From Ruminiclostridium sp. (lineage in GTDB: Bacteria; Bacillota; Clostridia; Oscillospirales; Oscillospiraceae), in the NCBI GenBank assembly GCA_022792035.1, contig JAAWAE010000093.1:1-33120 (forward strand): 33,120 nucleotides of DNA, written 5' to 3'. Positions within the stretch are counted from its first letter, which is position 1. Each line of letters opens with the position of its first letter. Under the pieces are notes generated by a model. It was given only the letters and a program-made list of their open reading frames with translations. It did not search any database and was not told the DNA's origin. A program made the translations under genes and the position numbers. Below are positions 1-8,671 of the stretch, in pieces.

Positions 1-578
1 CATCTCTGACTAAAAACGACTATGTGATCATCTGCGGCGACTTCGGCGGCGTTTGGGACGGCGGGAAGGTGCAACGGATTCGACCATCTGTCATTCACTT
101 GATGCGGGGACAGGTCTATGAGATCGAAGGAAAAACCTTCTTCACCATGGGCGGCGGGAGCAGTCATGATGTCTCGGATGGGATTTTGGAACCGGATGAT
201 CCACTGTTCAAGCAAAAAAGAAAACGTCTGGATGCCCGCAAGGCGCTGTATCGGGTGAATCATCAGTCCTGGTGGAAGGAAGAGCTGCCCAGTGACGAAG
301 AATATGAAACGGCCAAAGCCAATCTGGAACGGTATGGATGGGAGGTTGATTACATCATCTCTCATTGTTGCCCTACGTCGATTCAGGATGCGTTGAGTGG
401 CGGGACATATCTAGCTGACCGGTTGAGGGGCTTCTTCGAAGAAGTGTCTCAACGATGTCAGTTCAAGTATTGGTTTTGCGGGCATTACCATTTGAATGAA
501 ATTTTGAAGCAGCGATATATGTTTCTATATGAACAAGTTATTATAAAAATAGAGGGAGTAGTCGAGCATAAGGCTTAG
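1..578 (+). CDS. Metallophosphoesterase, 5' end cut by the window edge
   Basis: The reading frame is open to the left edge (codons begin at base 3), so the true start lies outside the window; an internal GTG at 24 is not the start. The translated part opens with DYVIICGDFGG, the GD(F/x)GG metal-binding block of calcineurin-like phosphoesterases, and later has SHCCP and CGHYH, matching the family's C-terminal SHxxP and GHxH metal-ligand motifs. The N-terminal D-x-H block should lie upstream. The family uses a two-metal centre to hydrolyse phosphoesters; the substrate cannot be told. About 191 residues are visible and the C-terminus looks complete. Base composition is close to that of the next AT-rich gene and unlike the housekeeping genes further right. 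Confidence 0.85.
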   Translation, partial: SLTKNDYVIICGDFGGVWDGGKVQRIRPSVIHLMRGQVYEIEGKTFFTMGGGSSHDVSDGILEPDDPLFKQKRKRLDARKALYRVNHQSWWKEELPSDEEYETAKANLERYGWEVDYIISHCCPTSIQDALSGGTYLADRLRGFFEEVSQRCQFKYWFCGHYHLNEILKQRYMFLYEQVIIKIEGVVEHKA

Positions 579-644
579 TTTTAGTAAAAGAAGAGGGGAC
601 ACTGTCAAAATGACATGAAATTCATAGTAAAATAGAGGTGTAGC

Positions 645-1358
645 ATGTATAAAAGAAGAAATCTAAAGAAACGCTTCATAAGAAAAATCAATCTAATGCC
701 CATGCCTGAACCAGGGGATCCATTTCATCAGGAATTATTGCAGGCTATGTTGACAGAGTATTCCTCCTTACGTGAAGAAGCTCAGCATGATGATACACAT
801 CAAATTCAGTTAGTAACTATCTCTTTTTCTACTTTAGTTGCCCTTGTCAGTGCTGCGGCTGTATTTGGCAAAAGGCTTTCGGTGGACATGGGTTTTTTTC
901 TTTTAGTTATTATCCTTCCTTGCTTAGTTATGTTTATGGGACTTCTTTGGATTGACCTAATATACCGTCGTACACGTTTTGGTTGTTACACCAAGATTAT
1001 GGAGAATAAACTAAATTCGTTGCTACTCTGTGAGAAACAATTTTTAGAGTGGAAACGGTGGATAGAATGGGAACACTGGATAGAAGAGTTGGAAGATGGA
1101 ACTGGGTTTTTAAACGTGACACGGTTTTTCCGAGGATACATTGTATCTGGAAGCTGGTTAGCTGCGCCTCTTTTGGTTACAGGGTCATACCTTGTTTTAG
1201 GCAAGAAATCACCGATTGAGAATTTTCATGACATTGTGAGTATGTGTTGCTCATATTGGCCTGTCGCCCTTTTTGTAATAATTATATATATTATTTATTA
1301 TGGTTTTTTTGCAATTTATCTGAAAAAGATCACTCAATTCCCTCATAAAATCCAATAG
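645..1358 (+). CDS. Hypothetical four-helix membrane protein
   Basis: 237 residues starting at ATG 645, preceded by AGAGGTG as a ribosome site. A basic N-terminus (about 20 residues) and an amphipathic segment (LLQAMLTEYSSLREEAQ) precede two close hydrophobic helices at about 54-75 and 82-107. A charged, Trp-rich stretch (about 125-160) follows, then two more helices at about 165-187 and 203-227. The pattern of an E-Y-x-x-L-R-x-E helix before a helical hairpin is shared by small membrane proteins often found next to defence and mobile genes, but I do not recognise a named family. The gene is markedly AT-rich compared with everything from 2.2 kb onward, suggesting recent acquisition. Confidence 0.6.
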   Translation: MYKRRNLKKRFIRKINLMPMPEPGDPFHQELLQAMLTEYSSLREEAQHDDTHQIQLVTISFSTLVALVSAAAVFGKRLSVDMGFFLLVIILPCLVMFMGLLWIDLIYRRTRFGCYTKIMENKLNSLLLCEKQFLEWKRWIEWEHWIEELEDGTGFLNVTRFFRGYIVSGSWLAAPLLVTGSYLVLGKKSPIENFHDIVSMCCSYWPVALFVIIIYIIYYGFFAIYLKKITQFPHKIQ

Positions 1359-1653
1359 TACTTATCCCAATCTGATTGTCTGATGAGGTAAAAAGTTATC
1401 GTATATATGGATTATTCCACACGAAAATGTCAGCACCGAAGAATGGATACAAGTATGTCGGAGTCACAAGAGCTATCGATGCATGTGATTGGCACTGAAA
1501 GATATCGCTCCAAAAATGAAAAATTTCATCAGGCCAAACCATCGCCTTTCCTTGAACTTTCCGACACAGAGGTAGAGTCGTCATGAACACAACGCAACAA
1601 GGTTTCTGCAGAACACAAGGATATATACCTGCATCTTTTTTCTCAACACAACA

Positions 1654-1691
1654 CAAAACCTGCGTGTAACGATTGTTATACGCAGGTTTTG
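1654..1691. repeat. 17-bp hairpin (inverted repeat)
   Basis: A near-perfect inverted repeat: arm 1654-1670 pairs with 1675-1691 around the loop GATT, with one G-T wobble. It is followed by only scattered T residues, so it is a weak terminator in either direction. There is no gene immediately before it on either strand. Confidence 0.6.
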
Positions 1692-1760
1692 CACTTTTGT
1701 GGTAAAATCGCAGCAGAATCAAACCTTAATATTGACTATAATTACAAATTCCAAGTAACA

Positions 1761-1806
1761 GCAGGCAGATTTGAGGAGATCAGTTCTCCTTCAAACCTGC
1801 TTTTTT
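1761..1806 (+). terminator. Probable rho-independent terminator
   Basis: GCAGG (1761-1765) pairs with CCTGC (1796-1800). Inner pairs TTTGA/TCAAA and GGAGA/TCTCC close a short loop, and a run of six T residues follows at 1801-1806. There is no obvious gene directly upstream, so it may end a short RNA or a decayed gene in the 1359-1760 gap. Confidence 0.55.
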
Positions 1807-1894
1807 ATGTTTAAGAAAGAAGCTCAGATGTCCAGCAAGCGCGGATGGACTGGTTTACAAAGGGAGAGTGGACTAAAAAGGAACTCCACCGTCT

Positions 1895-1945
1895 AAAATA
1901 ACTATGATGGAAGTATGTTTCGGTGGCTTCCGTCATAGTTATTTT
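1895..1945. repeat. 19-bp hairpin with 13-base loop
   Basis: Arm 1895-1913 (AAAATAACTATGATGGAAG) is repeated inverted at 1927-1945 with a single T-G wobble; the loop is 1914-1926. The outer A/T ends give T-runs on both strands, so it could act as a bidirectional terminator. Its length is also compatible with a small palindromic mobile element. It lies 25 bases before the resolvase-like ORF. Confidence 0.6.
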
Positions 1946-1970
1946 ATATTCAGATTGAGGGGGGAGTCCC

Positions 1971-2270
1971 ATGCGGGTATGGATTTATGGGGGCAGTCCA
2001 GAAGAAGTCCAAGAGGTGATAGAAAAAAGCGTCAGTTCAGAAAACACCATATCAGGAACCTCGCTCCGGGCGGAGATTGGTTCCCCGTTTCCCCAGAGTG
2101 GTTTAGTAGCAGCTATCTCTGCCGCAATACGTGGGGAGTTCGATTTGCTGCTGATCCCTACTTTCGAGCTGATCGGGAACACGCGTAGAGCAGCACAGAT
2201 GGTAGAACTGTTCCAAAACTATGGCGTCTCGGTTAAATCTGTTTCCAGCAGTGGAATCAACAACTCCTGA
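1971..2270 (+). CDS. Small serine-resolvase-like protein, probably not catalytic
   Basis: 99 residues from ATG 1971, with a strong SD (GAGGGGGGAG) just upstream. The N-terminus MRVWIYGGSPEE resembles the first strand and catalytic-serine loop of serine recombinases (R-V-A-I-Y-x-R-x-S). The segment FDLLLIPTFELIGNTRRAA...YGVSVKS resembles their D-x-L-x-V-x-x-L-x-R-L-G-R helix. The conserved D-R-L-G-R arginines are mostly absent and there is no DNA-binding or long recombinase domain, so it is probably a degenerate or repurposed N-terminal domain. Its last 52 bases overlap the 3' end of jetD, which runs the other way. Assignment rests on pattern likeness only. Confidence 0.5.
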   Translation: MRVWIYGGSPEEVQEVIEKSVSSENTISGTSLRAEIGSPFPQSGLVAAISAAIRGEFDLLLIPTFELIGNTRRAAQMVELFQNYGVSVKSVSSSGINNS

Positions 2271-3502
2271 TATCCGGCACGGTCAAATTGTCTGACTGCT
2301 TCCGCGGCCCCTTCCAGGACCGTTCCGGCGCAGCCTTGCAGTAATGCGCGGCTGGACTCGCTTAGTGGTATGTCAGAGCGGCACCGGTCATAGTCACCAG
2401 TTCCCATATGCCATGGCTTGAGCAGATTTGGGTAGCGGAAGCACAGCTGCGCCGCGATGGACAGGCCCTTGCCGTCGAAATCGCCGGAGTAGAAAAGCTG
2501 TGTACCATCCCTGGTCAACAGGTCCAGCAGCCGCAGCGCCGCCACGGAAGGCTGTCCGGAGGTGCAGATGAGCGGAGAGTGAAATTGCCAAGCGCGGTCG
2601 CAGAGCTGGGTAAATACCATTTCATTTTCCACAATGTAGGCTCTTCCGGAGGGACTGCGTGCGGCGGTCAGTCCGGAGAGATTGGCGAGCGACAAAGTAC
2701 ATATCTCTTGCCGTTGCCGAAAGAGACGACAGGCAGGGTGTTCCTCTGTCCCCGCAAGGAGGACAAGCCCCACCTGCGTCACCAGGCTGGAGATGCTGTC
2801 GCACAAAATCCCGTTTTCATAGTACAGACTGTCCCGCTGCTCCGCATTTGCCGGCACTTCCAGCCCGGAATGGAAAGACAGAAGATGCAAAAACAACTTC
2901 CCACACAATGTTCCACTGTCTAGGGCATGGGGATTGGAGGTAGCCTGCGCACTGAGGACAGCCAATCGGACCATACCCTGCGTATGCCGTTCCAACAGGT
3001 CCAGGCTTTGACAGGCCTGCAGCAGAGCGCACTTTGTCCTCTCCAGATCCTTTGCAGCCTCCCGGCGAGGCAATTTGTATCCGTTCCTCGAGGAAGCCTT
3101 CAGCGTTTGAAGCCACCGGATACAGGTTGTATTGTCTGTTTGTTCCAATATTTGAGCAATCATGGTGGAAAAGCGGCTGTTTTCTGCTTCATGCCGCTCA
3201 CGGTTTGTTTTGATCTCCGTATTAAAATAGAACTCCAGAACTTCTTTTAGCGAGACGTTCCCAAAACGAAGTTCCTGAAGGGCCGCCTCAAACTGTACTG
3301 CTTGAAACCGCAGCGGCGGGGAGAAAGGATGGCCGAAAATGCTTCGAGCAGCATCGCACTCCTCCTGGGTTGCGTCATCCAGATGGATATTCCCCGCCGG
3401 CCGGCCGTAGCTGCGGTATTTTTTCAACAGCTCAACCAGAATGCGCCGGTATCCGGGCCGGGACTGAAAATAAGCCGCGCAGTCTCTGGCTTGTTCATTC
3501 AT
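2219..3502 (-). CDS. jetD: JetD, Wadjet nuclease subunit (DUF3323/DUF2399, TIGR02679)
   Basis: 427 residues from ATG 3502, whose ATGA overlaps the jetC stop; the frame stays open upstream inside jetC but that part is a shadow. The C-terminal half carries the Toprim-like core seen in DUF2399 proteins: acidic residues in YIVENE (E292, E294) and LFYSGDFDGKG (D341, D343), about 50 residues apart, as in topoisomerase VI/Toprim folds. The N-terminal part is the DUF3323-type region. In studied Wadjet systems JetD is the nuclease that cuts circular plasmid DNA held by the SMC-like JetABC complex. The usual active-site acids are present, so it looks functional. It is the last gene of the operon and runs tail to tail into the resolvase-like ORF. 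Confidence 0.9.
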   Translation of the reverse strand: MNEQARDCAAYFQSRPGYRRILVELLKKYRSYGRPAGNIHLDDATQEECDAARSIFGHPFSPPLRFQAVQFEAALQELRFGNVSLKEVLEFYFNTEIKTNRERHEAENSRFSTMIAQILEQTDNTTCIRWLQTLKASSRNGYKLPRREAAKDLERTKCALLQACQSLDLLERHTQGMVRLAVLSAQATSNPHALDSGTLCGKLFLHLLSFHSGLEVPANAEQRDSLYYENGILCDSISSLVTQVGLVLLAGTEEHPACRLFRQRQEICTLSLANLSGLTAARSPSGRAYIVENEMVFTQLCDRAWQFHSPLICTSGQPSVAALRLLDLLTRDGTQLFYSGDFDGKGLSIAAQLCFRYPNLLKPWHMGTGDYDRCRSDIPLSESSRALLQGCAGTVLEGAAEAVRQFDRAGYQELLIPLLETDLTETP

Positions 3503-6500
3503 AGGCTGTCCTCCAGGGTCCGTTGGCTGCCGTTCCAGTGGTAGCGCAGAATCGTGACCACCGGAGCGTTGGGCGGGTGGTGCATCTCGGCGATGTCCAG
3601 GTCGGCTACACAGGCGTAGCAGCCCCAAAGGGCCTGAGAGTTGATGATGTAGTCGAAGTCCAAGACCCCCATCAGTTCAAACATGGCGCTGATATTCTGG
3701 TCGTCCACGCCGGCGAACGCCTCATCCAGCGCCAGGATCTGCGGACAGAATGCCCCGCCTTTCTGATACTGGGCGGAGACGGAGGCGAAGAGGGGGACAT
3801 ACATGGCCATTGCCTTTTCGCCGCCACTGAACCGGTTAAATGCCCGGTCGGAGAGCTCCTTTTTTCCGCCCTCCCCCCTCTGATAGAACAGGCGGAACTC
3901 ATACCAGCTTCGGTAGTCCAGCACCGAACGGATCAGATCGGCATAATTGACCGGTATCCCTTGGACATGGGCCTCCTCCCGGGCCCGCCGGACCTTGCTG
4001 CGAAAGTGGGTGGAAACCTTCTGGCTATCCTCCGGGGTGAGCAGGGCCCGGTCCTTGTTCAGCAGGGTGACCAGGTAGGCAGTGTCCAGCTCCCCGTCCC
4101 CTTCCGACTTCTTCTCCTTCCAGTCCAGACTGAAGGTCAGCCCCATGGAGGTCGTCAGGGCGGCCATCAGGGATGTCATATCCCGGACCCAGCGTCCGCT
4201 CTCCTCAATGCGGGCACGCAGCTTATGGCTGATGGTTTCGGTCAGAATGTTTTCAAACAAATCCCGATCCCGGTCCTCCAAAATGCTTCCAGTGGAGTCG
4301 ATATCGGTTTGAAGGGATTGGATGAAGGCATAGAGGGAAAGTTCTTTTCCCCCCTTCTTAAACAGAATGCACAAGCGCTGCCGGAGGTGGCCGGGCCGGT
4401 CAGGCGCGTCAAAGACCAGCTTGATCTCAGGGTGATAGCCCAGCAGGTTGTTGTTGGCGCGCTGGTAATTGCTTCGCAAGGCATCCGCCATATGTTCCGG
4501 GGTATACTTCCGGTCGGCGGGCTGAATTTTGCTGGCCGCCTGTCGGGCGCGCTCCTCCAAATCCAACCCTGCGTCCAGTCCGGAGAACCCAAGATCCAAG
4601 TCCTCTCGGAAATAGCGCTCCAAGTCCTGCTCCTCTATGGCGGCGTTTAATAGAGTTTCCTGTCGCCGCGCAATGACGTCACTGGAGCTCTCCAGCTTGA
4701 CCTTTAGGCTGGCGCATGCCTCGCCTGCCTCACGATTTTCTTGGTCCTGAAGCCCGATCTCCTGGTCCAGCTCCGCCAGACGGCGGGCACGGGCCTGGTT
4801 TTCCGGCCGCTCAAGATACGCTTGCAGCGCGTCAGCGGTTGACTGGCTGACTTGCAGGGAATTTTGAACGATGTTGTTGGATGTTCTCTGGTCCGCCGCC
4901 TGGCTGCGCTGTTCGTCGATGGTATCCCGCGCCTGCGCCATGGAGCGGGCCGCGTAGTCCAGCTGCTGGCGGCTGTGCTCCAGGTCACGCAAGATGTCTT
5001 GATATTCCTCGGCTGCCGCTCGGATCTCCTCGTAGCCAGCCACCGTCCGCTCATAGGGCAGACCTGTACTGAGAGCAAGGCTCTTTTCCTCCAGAGCAGA
5101 CCAAGCCTGTTTTGCCGCCTGCTCGTCGGCCAACTTTCGCTGCTGATTCTCCTCGGCTTGCCGATGCTCCCACCGGGCCTGATTCAGCTGCGAAATTGCC
5201 TGGTCCAGTTCCTCGGCAGCCGGCATCTGGGCGCGTTCCTGCTCCAACCGGGACAGCCGCCTGGAACAATCCGCAACTTCATTTCGTGCGGATTCTACCT
5301 TCATGTTCAGCTGTTTCAGCCGCTCTTCCAAGCTGTGAATCTGCCGCTGGCGATTGGCCTCCCGGGCGGCGGCACCCACAAACCCGGCGGGGGCCTCGGC
5401 GTGGCTGCGGCCCCGAAGCATTCCACAGCGGAATTGACCGTCAGGGAGAAGGGCGGTTTCGGAATTGGGATCGGAGCGTGAGATGGACCGCAGGCAGGCG
5501 GCGGCCTCGTTGGGAAAACGCCCCGTAACGTCTGGAATCAGACTGAGGATGGGCTGTTCTGCGGCGGGGCCGGGGATCAGAAAGCGATCCGGATAGTCCT
5601 CCAGCAGTGCTCGGATCGCCGGCAGATGTTCCTCCGGGACGACCAGGGCATCCAGCAGACCGGCGTCGGTGAGCTGGGCCTCCAGAAGATCGCGCTCACT
5701 CTGGGACAGACCGGGGGCAAAGTCCACCAGCTCATAAAAGGGTGCGCAGGGTATCTCCCGCAGCATCATCTGGAGGCGGGCGGTCTGGGTTGCGTCCCGG
5801 CGGGGCGGGACAGGCTCCGGCTGATCCTTGAGCCGGCCCAATTCCCGTTCCTGCTCCTGCTGCTCCTTCAGCAGGGCGTTCAAAGCAGTTTCCTCCTGCA
5901 GCATCTGCCTGCGAAGGTTTGCATCACAGATGCGGGTGCACGCATCAATCTGGTTGCGGACAGGGCTCCAGTCTGCCGGGACGCGGTAAGCGGCCAGTGT
6001 CCGGCGGACCTCCAGCCAGATGTTCTGGGGAATGTCCAGTTGTGTGTTCTGGTCATGCCAACGGGCAAATGCCTCCAGCAGCTTGTCCCGCTCGTCCTGC
6101 TCCTGGGTTTGGGCGTCCCGAAGGAGGATCCGAGCCTCCTTCACGGAGGCATCGGCCTGGTCCAGGGCCTGACAAGCGCGGTCGTAGACAGACTTGGCCT
6201 CCTCCGCTTTCTGCAAAGCACGCAGGACGTCCTCTATCTGCTGCTTCCGCTGCCGAAGCGCGGCAAGAATGGGCCGCTGGTCCGTATCCAGCCGCTCCCG
6301 TTGGAGGCCGTGAACATAGCAGTCATGTTCCCGCCCCAGAGCCAGCAGGTCGTTTTGACCGGTCAGCTTCTGCAGGAGCCGGCGCACTTCGGCCCGTGCG
6401 TTGTCGCGCTCCTGAACCAGCGTCTGCAGGTGGATCTCCCGTCGGGAAATCCCCTCCTCCAGCTTTCGCAGCTGGGATTCTCCCTGTTTCAGCTGTTCTG

Positions 6501-7542
6501 CCTGCCTGGCGCAGCTCTCTTGGGCCTGCTTCAGCTGCGCGCCCTTGGCGGAGAGATCATCATCCCCCATAGCCGCCCGCTGGGCCTTGGCCTGGGCCAG
6601 CCGGGTGCCCGACTTTTGCTGCCGCTCCAATTGTTCCGCCAGCTGCCGTTCCAGGTCTGCGCGGAGGGACTGGGCATCTCGGAGCTGGTTGCGGCAGCGC
6701 TGCGCGGCGCTGATCGCCTCCAAATAAGCCTGGCCCTTTCGGCCCAGGATATATTGGTTATACCGGTTATATTCGTTGCGGATGATCCTGGCATCCTGCA
6801 TGGCCGCCTGGTATCCATGCAGCGTATCCTCCAGGCTGTCCATCTGCTCCATCGTGCTGACCATAGCAGACAGGTCGTCATCTGTCAGCACCTGGAGGGA
6901 CAGATTGAGGAGCTTCTTCACCTCGGTGGGGCGGAAATCCTTGGACAGCTTGGGCGCCCGCACCATAATCAGCAGCTGGACCAGCTGGTTGTACTGCCGG
7001 ATGTCTTCAAAGCCGAAGATTTGATGGTTGACCATCTCTTTGTACGCGCTCTGGCTTTCCGCCCAGCAGCTGGGATCCCCGATGAGCTTGCGCAGCTTCT
7101 GCTTGCTCAGAGGAAGATTCTGGCTGTCCATCTTTTCATAGAGCTGAAGGCCATCCTGCCCGATCCTCCGCCCGTCTCGCAGGCAGAAACCCCAGAAATC
7201 AATGCCCTTTCCCTGCTGGGCCCGCATCCCCACACCGATGGTCCGATACTCCTGCGTGCCGGGCTTTCGGAACTCCAGGTACAGATAACCAGTAGACTCT
7301 TCCCGCTGATTATCGCCCAGCAGATAAAATTCCATTTTTCGATCCCGGGAGCCGAAGGGGTCCAGACGCTCCGGACGTCTGTCCCCGTCCAGGATAAAGG
7401 GGACAAAGCTCTGGGTGGTGATGGATTTGCCGGAGGCGTTGTTGCCGCGCAGCAGGATATGTCCGTCATGAAGGGAGAACTCCTCCTGGTCGTACAGCCA
7501 GAAGTTGAGAAATCCTAGTTTATTCATCTTCCAGCGGCTCAT
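3499..7542 (-). CDS. jetC: JetC, SMC-like Wadjet ATPase (TIGR02680)
   Basis: 1347 residues. The N-terminal Walker A is GNNASGKS (33-40). Two long Gln/Glu/Ala/Arg-rich coiled coils (about 255-560 and 690-1000) flank a central hinge-like region, and the C-terminus has the ABC signature FSGGEK (1238-1243) and Walker B ILALDEAF (D1273, E1274). This is the MukB/SbcC/SMC layout and the usual size. In Wadjet, JetC dimers extrude DNA loops and detect small circular DNA. ATG 7542 is chosen because GGGGGAGG precedes it and family members begin M-x-R-W; ATG 7527 is an alternative. The start lies 23 bases inside jetB and the stop overlaps jetD, so the genes are translationally coupled. Confidence 0.95.
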   Translation of the reverse strand: MSRWKMNKLGFLNFWLYDQEEFSLHDGHILLRGNNASGKSITTQSFVPFILDGDRRPERLDPFGSRDRKMEFYLLGDNQREESTGYLYLEFRKPGTQEYRTIGVGMRAQQGKGIDFWGFCLRDGRRIGQDGLQLYEKMDSQNLPLSKQKLRKLIGDPSCWAESQSAYKEMVNHQIFGFEDIRQYNQLVQLLIMVRAPKLSKDFRPTEVKKLLNLSLQVLTDDDLSAMVSTMEQMDSLEDTLHGYQAAMQDARIIRNEYNRYNQYILGRKGQAYLEAISAAQRCRNQLRDAQSLRADLERQLAEQLERQQKSGTRLAQAKAQRAAMGDDDLSAKGAQLKQAQESCARQAEQLKQGESQLRKLEEGISRREIHLQTLVQERDNARAEVRRLLQKLTGQNDLLALGREHDCYVHGLQRERLDTDQRPILAALRQRKQQIEDVLRALQKAEEAKSVYDRACQALDQADASVKEARILLRDAQTQEQDERDKLLEAFARWHDQNTQLDIPQNIWLEVRRTLAAYRVPADWSPVRNQIDACTRICDANLRRQMLQEETALNALLKEQQEQERELGRLKDQPEPVPPRRDATQTARLQMMLREIPCAPFYELVDFAPGLSQSERDLLEAQLTDAGLLDALVVPEEHLPAIRALLEDYPDRFLIPGPAAEQPILSLIPDVTGRFPNEAAACLRSISRSDPNSETALLPDGQFRCGMLRGRSHAEAPAGFVGAAAREANRQRQIHSLEERLKQLNMKVESARNEVADCSRRLSRLEQERAQMPAAEELDQAISQLNQARWEHRQAEENQQRKLADEQAAKQAWSALEEKSLALSTGLPYERTVAGYEEIRAAAEEYQDILRDLEHSRQQLDYAARSMAQARDTIDEQRSQAADQRTSNNIVQNSLQVSQSTADALQAYLERPENQARARRLAELDQEIGLQDQENREAGEACASLKVKLESSSDVIARRQETLLNAAIEEQDLERYFREDLDLGFSGLDAGLDLEERARQAASKIQPADRKYTPEHMADALRSNYQRANNNLLGYHPEIKLVFDAPDRPGHLRQRLCILFKKGGKELSLYAFIQSLQTDIDSTGSILEDRDRDLFENILTETISHKLRARIEESGRWVRDMTSLMAALTTSMGLTFSLDWKEKKSEGDGELDTAYLVTLLNKDRALLTPEDSQKVSTHFRSKVRRAREEAHVQGIPVNYADLIRSVLDYRSWYEFRLFYQRGEGGKKELSDRAFNRFSGGEKAMAMYVPLFASVSAQYQKGGAFCPQILALDEAFAGVDDQNISAMFELMGVLDFDYIINSQALWGCYACVADLDIAEMHHPPNAPVVTILRYHWNGSQRTLEDSL

Positions 7543-8671
7543 CGTCCTCCCCCTCTCCTGATTCGTTTTGATAAGCGGCGGGATAGCGCCCCACCAGCTT
7601 GCCCACAGCCGGATAGAGCAAAATATCCCCGTCCAGCTCCTCCAGAAGCATCCAGCCGGCCATGTATGCGGTCAGCTCCTGACTGATTTGCTCTAGGGAG
7701 CAGGCGCGCAGCTGGGAGCCCCAGCCGTTTCCGTACCGGTCCCGGCATCGCTGGATCTCATAGCGGAACTCCCGGCGGGTAAGCAGTACGGTGTCGTCTG
7801 TCCGGCGGGAATAGACACCCTGTATCACCTGTTCCCTGATCTGGGCGCACAGCAGCAGCGCCGCATCGGACAGCGCCCGGGTCCCGGGATAGAGCGCCCC
7901 GCAGCGCTCCCCTTCGGACAGGAGGAAAAAAGCGCCATTTTTGTAGAGATGCATCTCCCCATTTAAAAACTGGTCCAGATTCTCGTTGATCGTCCGGTGC
8001 TGGTTTTTGATGTAGTTATAGTCGCCCTGGTCCGAACAGTACAGTCCGGGGGTCAGGGACAACTGCCGGTAGACCCGCCGCCGGCGCTGCTGCGTGTCAT
8101 CCCCCTCCCAGGAGAAGGCTTCAAAATCCTCAATAGACCGGCAGTGCATAATGTCCCGGCCAAAATGCACCGGAAAGTGCCGGGACAGGCCGGTGTTTTC
8201 ATAGAGGACCTCCTGGGTTTGATCGCTGCTGAAAAGGGCGCTGTTCCCGTCATAAACCAGCACCAGTCCCACCTCCTTGGCATATTGGAGGACCCGGACC
8301 AGAGATTTTCGATGGGGGAATCGAGTCCAGTCCACCGGCTGCAATTCACTGAGAAACGTCTCGATGGCCTGGGTCAGGGAGGAGAGCAGAAAGGGGGCAC
8401 CGTCATCCAGATCCGCTAAAAACAGCAGAAGGGTGCACAGCAGGCAGTAATCCATCGGCTCCTGAAAGGACTGGATGCCCATCCATGGCATGGCTCTGGG
8501 CGGGACCTTCTCCAGCTTGACCACCGACTCGTTGACAACCAGATTCCAGCCCAGCAGCTCGTTGACCAGCCTGCGGTAATCGGGCAGGGCCCGCTTCAGG
8601 CTGAAATAGAGCGCCTTGTCCTCCCTGCGGGTCACCCAGAACCGATCCAGCAGGGTGCGAAATTCATACAT
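7520..8671 (-). CDS. jetB: JetB, Wadjet KITE-like subunit (DUF2398, TIGR02678)
   Basis: 383 residues from ATG 8671, preceded by GAGGAGG at a 6-base gap; a TTG 15 bases upstream is less likely. The start overlaps the end of jetA by 8 bases. The sequence (MYEFRTLLDRFWVTRREDKA... and RRVYRQLSLTPGLY) and its place between the DUF2397 and SMC genes match the DUF2398 family. By analogy with MukE/JetB it should be a winged-helix dimer bound to the kleisin JetA and supporting DNA engagement by JetC. The C-terminus is acidic (EGEDDEPLEDE). Family assignment is firm by context and moderate by sequence alone. Confidence 0.88.
   Translation of the reverse strand: MYEFRTLLDRFWVTRREDKALYFSLKRALPDYRRLVNELLGWNLVVNESVVKLEKVPPRAMPWMGIQSFQEPMDYCLLCTLLLFLADLDDGAPFLLSSLTQAIETFLSELQPVDWTRFPHRKSLVRVLQYAKEVGLVLVYDGNSALFSSDQTQEVLYENTGLSRHFPVHFGRDIMHCRSIEDFEAFSWEGDDTQQRRRRVYRQLSLTPGLYCSDQGDYNYIKNQHRTINENLDQFLNGEMHLYKNGAFFLLSEGERCGALYPGTRALSDAALLLCAQIREQVIQGVYSRRTDDTVLLTRREFRYEIQRCRDRYGNGWGSQLRACSLEQISQELTAYMAGWMLLEELDGDILLYPAVGKLVGRYPAAYQNESGEGEDDEPLEDE

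Larger units (their letters stand above)
1359..1970. other. Noncoding, hairpin-rich gap
   Basis: About 610 bases without a convincing gene. A 47-codon plus-strand frame (1443-1586) and a longer minus-strand frame (1396-1722) exist, but neither has a good ribosome site or recognisable protein features. The stretch contains three separate inverted repeats (1654-1691, 1761-1800, 1895-1945), listed individually. It separates the AT-rich left genes from the Wadjet region and may be eroded mobile-element DNA; that is inference. Confidence 0.5.

Noticed and set aside
1443..1586. 47-codon plus-strand frame (starts MDTSMSESQ)
   Set aside because: No SD and no recognisable feature; could be the tail of a decayed gene, but cannot be supported.
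1396..1722. 108-codon minus-strand frame
   Set aside because: No ribosome site, Cys-rich and low-quality composition, crosses the hairpin at 1654-1691.
3523..4650. 375-codon frame opposite jetC
   Set aside because: Shadow of the same gene, whose Walker B and signature motifs lie in this segment.
5626..7518. 630-codon frame opposite jetC
   Set aside because: Shadow of the GC-rich jetC coding strand; Leu/Gln-rich with no domain or ribosome site.
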